A DNA stretch of 64,000 bases from Flavobacterium sp. I3-2 (lineage in GTDB: Bacteria > Bacteroidota > Bacteroidia > Flavobacteriales > Flavobacteriaceae), in assembly GCF_013389595.1 (NCBI RefSeq), contig NZ_CP058306.1:3224001-3288000 (forward strand). The letters run 5' to 3'. Shown here piece after piece: positions 8,887 through 17,050 of this stretch. Numbering within the stretch: position 1 is the stretch's first letter; each line of letters starts with the position of its first letter. Made by a program: the position numbers and the translations under genes. The notes under the pieces were generated by a model. It made no database searches. It was not told where the DNA came from and saw nothing but the letters and a program-made list of their open reading frames with translations.

Positions 8887-10152
8887 TTAAATTCTATTTC
8901 GTTTTTGTTTATTTGACCTTTCAGTTGCTTTGGCTTTCGTTTTTTCTTTTGGTTTAATATTTGATTGTTGCGAACGACTTGGTCTAGCCTTTTGTTCTTT
9001 CTTTTCAACAACAAATACTTCCATCGGATACGGGTGATTTTCAATTACTGGCACTTGAATTCCAGTGATTTTTTGAATATCTTTTAAATAAGCTTTTTCT
9101 TCATAATTACAATACGAAATGGCAATTCCTTTTGCTCCTGCTCTACCCGAACGACCAATTCTGTGGACGTAGGTTTCAGGAATATTAGGCAAATCGTAAT
9201 TAATCACGTAAAGTAAATTATCAATATCAATTCCACGAGCTGCAATATCTGTTGCGACTAATACTTTAATTTCTTTCGATTTAAAATTATCCAACGCGCG
9301 TTGTCTTGCATTTTGTGATTTATTTCCGTGAATCGCGGCAGCCTTTACGTTATTCTTTTCTAAAAAACGAACTATTTTATCTGCACCATGTTTAGTTCTT
9401 GTAAAAACCAAAACACTATCATCAATATCTTTTCTTAAATTATCTAATAATAAAAAATTTTTATTTTCTTTATCGATAAAATAAACTGATTGCTGAATGG
9501 TTTCAGCTGTTGTAGATGCAGGTGTTACCTCAACTTTAACCGGATTTGTAAGTATTGAATTAGCCAAACTCAAAATACTATCTGGCATGGTAGCTGAGAA
9601 AAATAAAGTTTGACGTTTTTTAGGAATTATTGTTAGAAGTTTTTTAACATCATGAATAAATCCCATATCCAACATACGGTCAGCTTCATCCAAAACAAAA
9701 ATTTCGATGTGCGCTAAACTGATGTATTTTTGATTGATTAAATCTAAAAGTCGTCCTGGAGTTGCTACTAAAATATCAACACCATTTTGTAATCTTTTTA
9801 CTTGATTATTTTGATTAACTCCTCCAAAAATAACCGTGGTTCTCAAATTTAGATTTTTTCCATATTCTTGAAAATTTTCTTCAATTTGTGTAGCTAATTC
9901 ACGTGTTGGCGTTAAGATTAAAGTAGTTATTTTTCGCTTACCTTTTTCAGGTTCACGTTTTGCTAATTGTTGTAAAATCGGAATTGCAAACGCAGCGGTT
10001 TTTCCTGTTCCTGTTTGTGCGCATCCAAATAAATCTTTTCCTTGTAAAACATGCGGAATTGCTTGTTCTTGAATAGGTGTAGGTTTTTCGTATCCTTGGG
10101 CTTCTAAAGCCTTTTGAATAGGTTCTATTAATTGTAAATCTTTAAATGTCAT
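8887..10152 (-). CDS. DEAD-box ATP-dependent RNA helicase (RhlE-like)
   Basis: 421 aa. All core motifs are present: Q motif (TPIQEQAIP, about 25-33), Walker A AQTGTGKT (45-52), PTRELA, TPGR, the DEAD box (about 154-157, [12 protein letters not shown]), SAT (FFSATMP), VFTRTK, ARGID and HRIGRSGR. A basic C-terminal tail rich in Lys/Arg/Ser follows (about 385-421, ending KQKRNRI), as in RhlE-type helicases that use it to bind RNA. Cytoplasmic; likely in ribosome assembly or cold adaptation. Monocistronic. Confidence 0.95.
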   Translation of the reverse strand: MTFKDLQLIEPIQKALEAQGYEKPTPIQEQAIPHVLQGKDLFGCAQTGTGKTAAFAIPILQQLAKREPEKGKRKITTLILTPTRELATQIEENFQEYGKNLNLRTTVIFGGVNQNNQVKRLQNGVDILVATPGRLLDLINQKYISLAHIEIFVLDEADRMLDMGFIHDVKKLLTIIPKKRQTLFFSATMPDSILSLANSILTNPVKVEVTPASTTAETIQQSVYFIDKENKNFLLLDNLRKDIDDSVLVFTRTKHGADKIVRFLEKNNVKAAAIHGNKSQNARQRALDNFKSKEIKVLVATDIAARGIDIDNLLYVINYDLPNIPETYVHRIGRSGRAGAKGIAISYCNYEEKAYLKDIQKITGIQVPVIENHPYPMEVFVVEKKEQKARPSRSQQSNIKPKEKTKAKATERSNKQKRNRI

Positions 10153-10285
10153 TCTGTGTTTGAGGAAATTCTATCTAAATACAGAATCCTCTTTTTATAA
10201 AATTTTTACAAAGGTGCGTTTTTAAAATGAATAATCTATTCTTTTTTATGATTTGTTGTACATAAACAATAAAATCCCTTATTTT

Positions 10286-10335
10286 TTATGCATAATAAAA
10301 AAAAGTTGGAATTAAAATTTATTATACCTATTTTG
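10286..10335 (+). promoter_or_regulatory. Promoter of acyl-CoA ligase gene with TATGCATA palindrome
   Basis: A -33 element GTTG (10305-10308), a 19-bp spacer and CTATTTTG (10328-10335) form a reasonable Bacteroidota promoter 40 bp before the start codon. Directly upstream lies the 10-bp palindrome TTATGCATAA (10286-10295), which shares the core TATGCAT with the long palindrome in front of the MarR gene at 12295-12326. This suggests shared control by that regulator, though an 8-bp match alone is weak in this composition. Confidence 0.45.
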
Positions 10336-10374
10336 CATTAAGAATATTTAAATTTTTAATAAAACATAAATATT

Positions 10375-12156
10375 ATGAACACTATAATCACACGACTATT
10401 TGATATCCCTTACTATCAACTTCAACATTACCCGTTAGATAAGACTTTTGTTACAAAACAAAAGGGCGTTTGGGAATCTACTTCTACTACAGATTATATA
10501 AACAAAGCAAATGCCGTTTCGAGAGCATTGTTGCAAATGGGAGTTAAAAAAGGTGATAAAATTGCACTTATTACTTCTAGCAATAGAACGGAATGGCATA
10601 TTATGGATATTGGTATTCTTCAAACAGGCGCTGTTACTGTACCGATTTATCCGACCATTTCCGCGGATGATTATGAATACATTATTAAACATTCTGAAAG
10701 TATTTATGTTTTTATATCTGACAAAGAAATTCTAGAAAAGTTAGATAAGGTAAAGTTGAATATTCCTAAATTAAGAGGTATTTTTTGTTTTGATGAAATT
10801 TCTGGATGTGCCAATTGGATACAAGTTTTAAATGCTGGTTTCGAAGCTTTTAACCAAGACCAAGTTGAAGCTGTTCGCAATAACATTCATCCAACAGATT
10901 TAGCTTCCATTATTTATACATCGGGTACAACCGGTAAACCAAAAGGTGTGCTTTTAACTCACGAAAATATCATTGCAAATGTGCTTGGTAGTACAGAACG
11001 TTTTGATATTATTCCCGGAACATCAACATCATTAAGTTTTTTACCTTGTTGTCATATTTTTGAAAGAACCGTATTATACATTTATCAATACAACGGTGTA
11101 TCGATTAACTTTGCGGAATCGATTGATACCATTTCGCAAAACTTACAAGAAATCAAACCTAAATTAATGACGGTTGTGCCTCGAGTTCTTGAAAAAGTTT
11201 ACGATAAAATTCATGCAAAAGGTTCAGAATTAACCGGAATAAAAAAGAAATTATTTTTCTGGGCAATGAGTTTGGGTGAAAAATACGATGTGCCAAACAC
11301 CAATAGCGGATGGTACAATTGGCAACTTAAATGGGCAAGAAAATTAATTTTCTCAAAATGGCACGAAGCTCTTGGAGGAAATTTAAATTATATGGTTTCT
11401 GGTTCTGCTCCACTTTCGCCTCGTTTGGCTAAAATTTTTGCAGCTGCAAATCTTCCAGTTTTAGAAGGTTATGGTTTAACAGAAACTTCTCCTGTAATTT
11501 CAGTTAATGACCGAAGAAATAACGGTTGGCGAATTGGTTCTGTAGGAAAAGTTCTAAGTAATGTAACAGTTAAGATTGCTGAAGATGGTGAGATTTTAGC
11601 TCAAGGTCCATCTATCTCACAAGGTTATTATAAAGATGAAGAAAAAACGAATGAAGCTTTTATAAACGGATGGTTTCATACTGGTGATATAGGAAAAATT
11701 GACGAACAAGGTTTTTTATTTATAACCGACCGTAAAAAAGAAATGTTTAAAACATCTGGCGGAAAATACATTGCACCACAGATGATTGAAAACACTATGA
11801 AACAATCTCGTTTTATCGATCAAATTATGGTTGTTGGTGAAGGTCAAAAAATGCCAGCAGCCTTAATTCAACCCAATTTTGAATTTATTAAAGAATGGGC
11901 AACCCGAAAAGGAATAACTCCTGGATTTAGCTTAGAAGAAGTTTGTAAAAACGAAGAAGTTCGTGGCAGAATTCAATCTGAAATAGATACTTTGAATGAG
12001 AAATTTGGTAAATGGGAACAAATTAAAAAGTTTGAATTAACTCCAAATGTTTGGTCAATCGATTCGGGTGAATTAACTCCTACCTTAAAATTAAAACGAA
12101 AAGTAATTTTAGAAAAATATAAAGAGTTACATAATAAGATTTACGAAATAAAATAA
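10375..12156 (+). CDS. Long-chain fatty acid--CoA ligase (AMP-binding)
   Basis: 593 aa acyl-adenylate-forming enzyme that activates fatty acids with ATP and CoA, the entry step of beta-oxidation. The P-loop-like signature YTSGTTGKPKG is at 181-191, followed by LSFLPCCHIFERT, the GYGLTETSP motif (A5) and the hinge region GWFHTGDIGKIDEQGFLFITDRKKE with the catalytic C-terminal lysine region TLKLKRK near the end. Closest in kind to the Bacteroidota/eukaryote-like FAA1/FadD15 group. It lies just upstream of the MarR-fadN-fadA-fadE cluster on the same strand but has its own terminator, so it is a separate unit of the same pathway. Confidence 0.93.
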   Translation: MNTIITRLFDIPYYQLQHYPLDKTFVTKQKGVWESTSTTDYINKANAVSRALLQMGVKKGDKIALITSSNRTEWHIMDIGILQTGAVTVPIYPTISADDYEYIIKHSESIYVFISDKEILEKLDKVKLNIPKLRGIFCFDEISGCANWIQVLNAGFEAFNQDQVEAVRNNIHPTDLASIIYTSGTTGKPKGVLLTHENIIANVLGSTERFDIIPGTSTSLSFLPCCHIFERTVLYIYQYNGVSINFAESIDTISQNLQEIKPKLMTVVPRVLEKVYDKIHAKGSELTGIKKKLFFWAMSLGEKYDVPNTNSGWYNWQLKWARKLIFSKWHEALGGNLNYMVSGSAPLSPRLAKIFAAANLPVLEGYGLTETSPVISVNDRRNNGWRIGSVGKVLSNVTVKIAEDGEILAQGPSISQGYYKDEEKTNEAFINGWFHTGDIGKIDEQGFLFITDRKKEMFKTSGGKYIAPQMIENTMKQSRFIDQIMVVGEGQKMPAALIQPNFEFIKEWATRKGITPGFSLEEVCKNEEVRGRIQSEIDTLNEKFGKWEQIKKFELTPNVWSIDSGELTPTLKLKRKVILEKYKELHNKIYEIK

Positions 12157-12171
12157 ACTGCAAAAAAAATG

Positions 12172-12200
12172 AAAGCTTTCTCTAAATTTGAGGAAGCTTT
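12172..12200 (+). terminator. Terminator of the acyl-CoA ligase gene
   Basis: AAAGCTTTCTC (12172-12182) pairs with GAGGAAGCTTT (12190-12200), 11 bp with one G-T wobble and a 7-nt loop, followed by TATTTTT. Confidence 0.75.
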
Positions 12201-12294
12201 TATTTTTAAAAAGGACATATTTAATAAATTAAAACCAATGAAAAAACATTTTTTTTAAACATAATATAAAAAATATATAAACTTATAAAATTTT

Positions 12295-12336
12295 AAAAAA
12301 ATAGTATGCATGCATACTATTTTTTTATTATATTTG
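12295..12336 (+). promoter_or_regulatory. 32-bp palindromic operator overlapping the marR-fad promoter
   Basis: Positions 12295-12326 are a perfect 32-bp palindrome: six A, ATAGTATGCATGCATACTAT, six T. The -7 element TATATTTG (12329-12336) follows directly, and the expected -33 position (TATG, 12305-12308, 20-bp spacer) falls within the palindrome. A dimeric repressor bound here would block the promoter. The gene that follows encodes a MarR regulator, so autoregulation and control of the downstream fad genes are the natural reading. It could also fold as a hairpin in RNA, but it lies upstream of the transcription start. Confidence 0.7.
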
Positions 12337-12356
12337 AGTTATTACAAATTTAGCTT

Positions 12357-12785
12357 ATGAAAAATCAAACTATAGATTCAGTCATTAAAGCTACTTGGCA
12401 GGCCATTGCGAGAATGTATAACGAAGACGCTTCTAAATACGGTGCAACAATGGCTTTGGGATATGCTCTTTTAAATATCGATAAAGAAGGAACTCCTTCA
12501 ACATCTTTAGCTCCAAAGTTAGGAATGGAACCAACGAGTTTAACTCGAACACTAAAAACAATGGAAGAAAAAGGATTAATCGAAAAAAGAAAAAATCCAA
12601 AAGACGGACGAGGTGTTTTTATACATCTTACTTCACTTGGAGTTGAAAAAAGAGCTTTATCTAAAGGTAGCGTTTTGCAGTTTAATGATAAACTTTTAGA
12701 AACATTTACACAAGATGAATTGGTTAAATTTATTGAAATGCATCAAACCATTCAAGAACTAATCGCATCGAAAAAAATATATTAA
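12357..12785 (+). CDS. MarR-family transcriptional regulator
   Basis: 142 aa with a central winged helix-turn-helix: recognition region APKLGMEPTSLTRTLKTMEEKGLIEKRKNPKDGRG at about 52-86, which includes the wing DGRG typical of MarR proteins, between N- and C-terminal dimerisation helices. First gene of the beta-oxidation cluster, 26 bp before fadN, and preceded by the 32-bp palindrome. It most likely represses the locus and is relieved by acyl-CoA or fatty acid, but the ligand is inferred only from context. Confidence 0.9.
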   Translation: MKNQTIDSVIKATWQAIARMYNEDASKYGATMALGYALLNIDKEGTPSTSLAPKLGMEPTSLTRTLKTMEEKGLIEKRKNPKDGRGVFIHLTSLGVEKRALSKGSVLQFNDKLLETFTQDELVKFIEMHQTIQELIASKKIY

Positions 12786-12811
12786 CGAACAACTAAATAT
12801 TCATACCAATT

Positions 12812-15202
12812 ATGAAAAGACTTATCAAAAAAGTGGCTGTTATCGGTTCCGGAATTATGGGTTCTGGTATTGCATGTCATTTTGCAAACATTAGTGTCGA
12901 AGTTTTATTATTAGACATCGTTCCAAATCAATTAACAGAAGCTGAAGAAAAAAAGGGTTTAACTCTAGAAAGTAAAGCAGTTCGTAACAGAATGGTTAAC
13001 GACAATTTAGCAGCATCTTTAAAATCTAACCCGTCTCCTATTTATGACAAGAAATTTGCAAACCGAATTTCTACAGGAAACACGACAGATGATTTAGCTA
13101 AAATCAAAGATGTTGATTGGATAATTGAAGTTGTAGTTGAAAGACTTGATATTAAAAAAACCGTTTACGAACAAATTGAAAAATTCAGAAAACCTGGAAC
13201 TTTAATTACTTCAAATACTTCTGGAATTCCGATTCAGTTTATGAGCGAAGGTCGTAGCGAAGATTTCCAAAAACACTTCTGCGGAACACACTTTTTCAAC
13301 CCTGTTCGTTACTTAAAATTATTTGAAATCATTCCAGGACCAAAAACATCGACTGAAGTTTTAGATTTTTTAAATGGTTATGGAGAAAAATTCTTAGGAA
13401 AAACATCGGTTATAGCTAAAGATACTCCTGCATTTATTGGTAACAGAATTGGAATTTACGGAATCATGAGTTTATTCCACTTGGTAAAAGAAATGGGATT
13501 AACTATTGAAGAAGTTGATAAACTAACAGGTCCAGTTATCGGACGTCCTAAATCAGCAACTTTCCGTACGGTAGACGTGGTTGGATTAGATACTTTAGTT
13601 CACGTTGCCAACGGATTATATGAAAACTGTCCGACTGACGAAGCTCATGAACTTTTCAAACTTCCTTCATTCATCAACCTCATGATGGAAAACAAATGGT
13701 TAGGAAGCAAAACAAAACAAGGATTCTACAAAAAAGTAGATAAAGATATTTTATCATTAGATTTAGAAACTTTAGAATATCGTCCAAACAAAAAAGCTTC
13801 TTTCCAAACTTTAGAATTAACTAAAACAATTGATAAGGTTGTTGACCGTTTTAAAGTCTTAGTTAAAGGAAAAGATAAAGCGGGTGAATTCTATCGTAAA
13901 TCTTTTGCAGGTTTATTTGCTTATGTATCTAACCGCGTTCCAGAAATCACGGACGATTTATACAAAATTGACGATGCGATGAAAGCTGGTTTTGGTTGGG
14001 AACATGGACCTTTCCAAATTTGGGATGCTGTTGGTGTTGAAAAAGCATTAGAATTTATGAACGAGTTAGGTGAAAAACCTGCGGCTTGGGTTCAAGAAAT
14101 GCTAGATTTTGGAAACAAATCGTTTTATACAGTTAAAGATGGAGCTAATTATTACTACGATATCGCTTCTAAATCTCAAAAGAAAATTCCAGGACAAGAC
14201 GCTTTTATCATTCTTGATAACATTCGTGAAGCGAAAAAAGTTTGGGGTAATTCCGATACAACTTTACACGATTTAGGTGACGGAATCTTAAACTTAGAAT
14301 TCCACTCTAAAATGAACTCTATTGGTGGTGGTGTAATCTCTGGAATCAACAAAGCTATTGATATTGCAGAAAGCAAATACGATGGTTTAGTAATTGGTAA
14401 CCAAGGTGCAAACTTCTCTGTTGGAGCAAATTTAGGTATGATTTTTATGATGGCTGTAGAGCAAGAATACGATGAGTTAAACTTCGCTATCAAAGCTTTC
14501 CAAGATACGATGATGCGTGTACGCTATTCAGGAATTCCAGTAATTGCTGCTCCTCATACCATGACTTTAGGCGGTGGCTGTGAACTTACGATGCATGCCG
14601 ATAAAGCTGTTGCAGCTGCAGAAACGTATATTGGTTTGGTTGAATTTGGTGTTGGTGTTATTCCTGGTGGAGGTGGTTCTAAAGAAATGGCTTTACGTGC
14701 TGCAGACCAATTCAAGAAAAACGATGTTAAATTAAACGTTTTACAAGAATATTTCTTAACAGTAGGTACAGCTAAAGTTGCAACTTCTGCTTACGAAGCT
14801 TTCGATTTAGGAATCTTACAAAAAGGTAAAGACGTAGTTGTTGTAAACCAAGCACGTCAAATTGCTGAAGCTAAAAAACATGCGTTATTAATGGCCGAAG
14901 CTGGATATACACAACCAGTTCGTCGTAAAGATATTGAAGTTTTAGGTAAACAAGCTCTTGGGGCATTCTTAGTGGGAACAGACGGTATGATGGCTGGTAA
15001 ATATATATCGGAACATGACCGTAAAATTGCTAATAAATTAGCTTACGTTATGGCAGGAGGAGACTTATCTGAACCAACTTTAGTTTCCGAACAATACTTA
15101 TTGGATTTAGAGCGCGAAGCTTTCTTATCATTATGTACAGAAAGAAAAACATTAGAAAGAATCCAATTCATGTTAACAAAAGGGAAACCGTTACGTAATT
15201 AG
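12812..15202 (+). CDS. fadN: 3-hydroxyacyl-CoA dehydrogenase / enoyl-CoA hydratase, FadN type
   Basis: 796 aa bifunctional beta-oxidation enzyme with the dehydrogenase half first and the hydratase half last, the order of Bacillus FadN and the reverse of E. coli FadB. The N-terminal Rossmann motif is GSGIMGSG (12-19); the HAD C-terminal domain includes DTPAFIGNRIG and RTVDVVGLDT; the crotonase half starts near 490 and contains GANFSVGANLG and LGGGCELTMHADKAVAAAETYIGL-type oxyanion and catalytic segments. It hydrates enoyl-CoA and oxidises the 3-hydroxyacyl-CoA using NAD. Followed by a small four-helix-bundle gene and then by the thiolase. Confidence 0.95.
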   Translation: MKRLIKKVAVIGSGIMGSGIACHFANISVEVLLLDIVPNQLTEAEEKKGLTLESKAVRNRMVNDNLAASLKSNPSPIYDKKFANRISTGNTTDDLAKIKDVDWIIEVVVERLDIKKTVYEQIEKFRKPGTLITSNTSGIPIQFMSEGRSEDFQKHFCGTHFFNPVRYLKLFEIIPGPKTSTEVLDFLNGYGEKFLGKTSVIAKDTPAFIGNRIGIYGIMSLFHLVKEMGLTIEEVDKLTGPVIGRPKSATFRTVDVVGLDTLVHVANGLYENCPTDEAHELFKLPSFINLMMENKWLGSKTKQGFYKKVDKDILSLDLETLEYRPNKKASFQTLELTKTIDKVVDRFKVLVKGKDKAGEFYRKSFAGLFAYVSNRVPEITDDLYKIDDAMKAGFGWEHGPFQIWDAVGVEKALEFMNELGEKPAAWVQEMLDFGNKSFYTVKDGANYYYDIASKSQKKIPGQDAFIILDNIREAKKVWGNSDTTLHDLGDGILNLEFHSKMNSIGGGVISGINKAIDIAESKYDGLVIGNQGANFSVGANLGMIFMMAVEQEYDELNFAIKAFQDTMMRVRYSGIPVIAAPHTMTLGGGCELTMHADKAVAAAETYIGLVEFGVGVIPGGGGSKEMALRAADQFKKNDVKLNVLQEYFLTVGTAKVATSAYEAFDLGILQKGKDVVVVNQARQIAEAKKHALLMAEAGYTQPVRRKDIEVLGKQALGAFLVGTDGMMAGKYISEHDRKIANKLAYVMAGGDLSEPTLVSEQYLLDLEREAFLSLCTERKTLERIQFMLTKGKPLRN

Positions 15203-15213
15203 TACTAAGACAC

Positions 15214-15646
15214 AAGTATTAAGCATTAAGACAAAAAAAATTGGATATGCATAATTTCGAAAAACTTAAAATTTGGGAAAAAGCGATGGAAATTGCTGTT
15301 GAAGTATATGAAATATCATCTCTTCTACCTAAAGATGAAAAGTTTAATTTAATTCATCAAATTAAAAAATGTGCTGTATCTATCCCATCTAATATTGCCG
15401 AAGGAGCTGGAAGAAATTACAATAAAGAATTTATTCAGTTTTTAGGAATTGCTAATGGTTCTACATTTGAATTAATAACACAATTAATACTTGCCAAACG
15501 TTTAAATCTAGTTGATAACGAAAAGATTCAACCTATAATAGATAAATTGATAGAAGTCTCAAATATGAATTTTGCTCTTAAGAAATCATTAAACAAATGA
15601 TAAATCAAAGAAAATCTTAATTCTTAATTCTACAATCTTAATACTT
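15214..15646. repeat. Inverted repeats bracketing the four-helix-bundle gene
   Basis: AAGTATTAAG (15214-15223) and CTTAATACTT (15637-15646) are exact reverse complements. Both lie in longer degenerate tracts of ATTAAGA-like units: left side TACTAAGACACAAGTATTAAG then CATTAAGAC, right side read in reverse AAGTATTAAGATTG then ATTAAGAATTAAGA. The repeats point inward and enclose exactly the 119-aa gene between fadN and fadA, which suggests that the gene and its flanks moved in as one unit. Confidence 0.6.
15247..15600 (+). CDS. Four-helix bundle protein (S23/IVP family)
   Basis: About 117 aa from ATG 15247 (an in-frame TTG lies two codons earlier). It has the full pattern of the four-helix-bundle family first found in 23S rRNA intervening sequences and related to Avd of diversity-generating retroelements: FEKLKIWEKAMEIAVEVYE, then KCAVSIPSNIAEGAGRN at about 45-61, then FIQFLGIANGSTFELITQL. 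Basic surface and small size suggest nucleic-acid binding, but the role of these solo genes is unknown. It splits the otherwise contiguous fadN and fadA genes and is bracketed by inverted repeats. Confidence 0.9.
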   Translation: MHNFEKLKIWEKAMEIAVEVYEISSLLPKDEKFNLIHQIKKCAVSIPSNIAEGAGRNYNKEFIQFLGIANGSTFELITQLILAKRLNLVDNEKIQPIIDKLIEVSNMNFALKKSLNK

Positions 15647-15652
15647 AAATAA

Positions 15653-16834
15653 ATGAAAACAGCATATATAGTTAAAGCATACAGAACGGCCGTAGGTAAA
15701 GCACCTAAAGGATTATTCCGTTTTAAAAGACCGGATGAGTTGGCTGCCGAAACCATCGAATTTATGATGAATAAAGTGCCACAATTAGATAAAAAACGTA
15801 TTGACGACGTTATGGTTGGAAATGCGATGCCAGAAGCAGAACAAGGTTTAAACATGGGACGTTTAATTTCATTAATGGGATTAAAAGTGAACGATGTTCC
15901 TGGAGTAACTGTAAATCGTTATTGCGCATCTGGATTAGAGACTATCGGAATGGCAACAGCAAAAATCCAATCAGGAATGGCGCATTGTATCATTGCTGGT
16001 GGAGCTGAGTCTATGAGTTTTATCCCAATGGGAGGTTATCGTGCTACACCAGATTACGGTGTTGCTAAAGAAGGACATGAAGATTACTACTGGGGAATGG
16101 GTTTAACAGCAGAAGCTGTTGCAAAACAATTCAACATTTCTCGTGAAGACCAAGATAAATTTGCTTTTGAATCACACATGAAAGCCTTAAAAGCTCAGGC
16201 AGAAGGAAAATTTGATTCGCAAATTATTCCAATCACAGTAGATCAAACCTTTATAAATGAAAAAGGTAAAAAAGAAACAACTTCTTACACCGTTTCTAAA
16301 GATGAGGGACCTCGAGCAGGAACAAGTGTTGAAGCATTAGCTAAATTACGTCCAGTTTTCGCAGCTGACGGAACAGTTACAGCTGGTAACTCATCACAAA
16401 TGTCTGACGGAGCAGCGTTTGTATTAGTAATGTCTGAAGATATGGTAAAAGAATTAAACTTAGAGCCAATTGCTCGTTTGGTAACTTTTGCTTCCGCTGG
16501 TGTTGAACCTCGAATTATGGGAATCGGTCCTGTAAAAGCTATTCCAAAAGCGTTACTGCAAGCAGGTTTAAAACAAAACGAAATAGATTTAATCGAACTT
16601 AACGAAGCATTTGCTTCTCAATCATTAGCTGTAATTCGTGAGTTAGATTTAAATCCAGAAATCATCAACGTTAACGGAGGTGCAATTGCTTTAGGACATC
16701 CGCTAGGTTGTACAGGTGCCAAATTATCTGTTCAGTTATTCGACGAAATGAAACGTCGTGGTAACAAATACGGAATGGTAACTATGTGCGTAGGTACAGG
16801 TCAAGGAACTGCTGGTATTTATGAACTATTATAA
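15653..16834 (+). CDS. fadA: Acetyl-CoA C-acyltransferase (thiolase), FadA type
   Basis: 393 aa thiolase that cleaves 3-ketoacyl-CoA with CoA to acetyl-CoA, the last beta-oxidation step. The nucleophilic cysteine is C91 in NRYCASGLE; the C-terminal catalytic pair is seen in [16 protein letters not shown] (His) and [10 protein letters not shown] (Cys). An ELNEAFASQ block also fits. Length is normal for the family. It follows fadN and the inserted four-helix-bundle gene, and precedes fadE, giving the Bacillus fadN-fadA-fadE order. Confidence 0.96.
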   Translation: MKTAYIVKAYRTAVGKAPKGLFRFKRPDELAAETIEFMMNKVPQLDKKRIDDVMVGNAMPEAEQGLNMGRLISLMGLKVNDVPGVTVNRYCASGLETIGMATAKIQSGMAHCIIAGGAESMSFIPMGGYRATPDYGVAKEGHEDYYWGMGLTAEAVAKQFNISREDQDKFAFESHMKALKAQAEGKFDSQIIPITVDQTFINEKGKKETTSYTVSKDEGPRAGTSVEALAKLRPVFAADGTVTAGNSSQMSDGAAFVLVMSEDMVKELNLEPIARLVTFASAGVEPRIMGIGPVKAIPKALLQAGLKQNEIDLIELNEAFASQSLAVIRELDLNPEIINVNGGAIALGHPLGCTGAKLSVQLFDEMKRRGNKYGMVTMCVGTGQGTAGIYELL

Positions 16835-16841
16835 ATTATAA

Positions 16842-16965
16842 AACACTACAATTTTAAACATAATAAAAACACTGCTTTATTCGTAAAACATAATAAAACA
16901 CTACATTTTTTTATAAAACATAATAAAGACACTACTTTACTTATAAAGCATAATAAAAACATTAT
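16842..16965. repeat. 30-bp tandem repeat between fadA and fadE
   Basis: Three full 30-bp units (16858-16887, 16888-16917, 16918-16947) with partial units on either side. Each begins ACATAATAAA, carries an ACACTAC-like middle and ends TATAAA or GTAAA. Units differ at several positions. There are no spacers, so this is not a CRISPR. The rest of the 216-bp gap up to fadE shows no gene. Confidence 0.9.
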
Positions 16966-17050
16966 TAAAAACGATTAACCAAACAATTAGTTGAACTTGA
17001 AATAGGGACGGAAGCTTTTTCATTTCTTTTCATCTTAAAAACATAAAATT

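Noticed and set aside
15246..15253. TATGCATA as a MarR site before the four-helix-bundle gene
   Set aside because: It is the start codon region (ATG CAT) and an 8-bp match of this composition is expected by chance in the window.
16842..16965. CRISPR array
   Set aside because: The 30-bp units are directly adjacent, with no unique spacers, and no cas gene is nearby.
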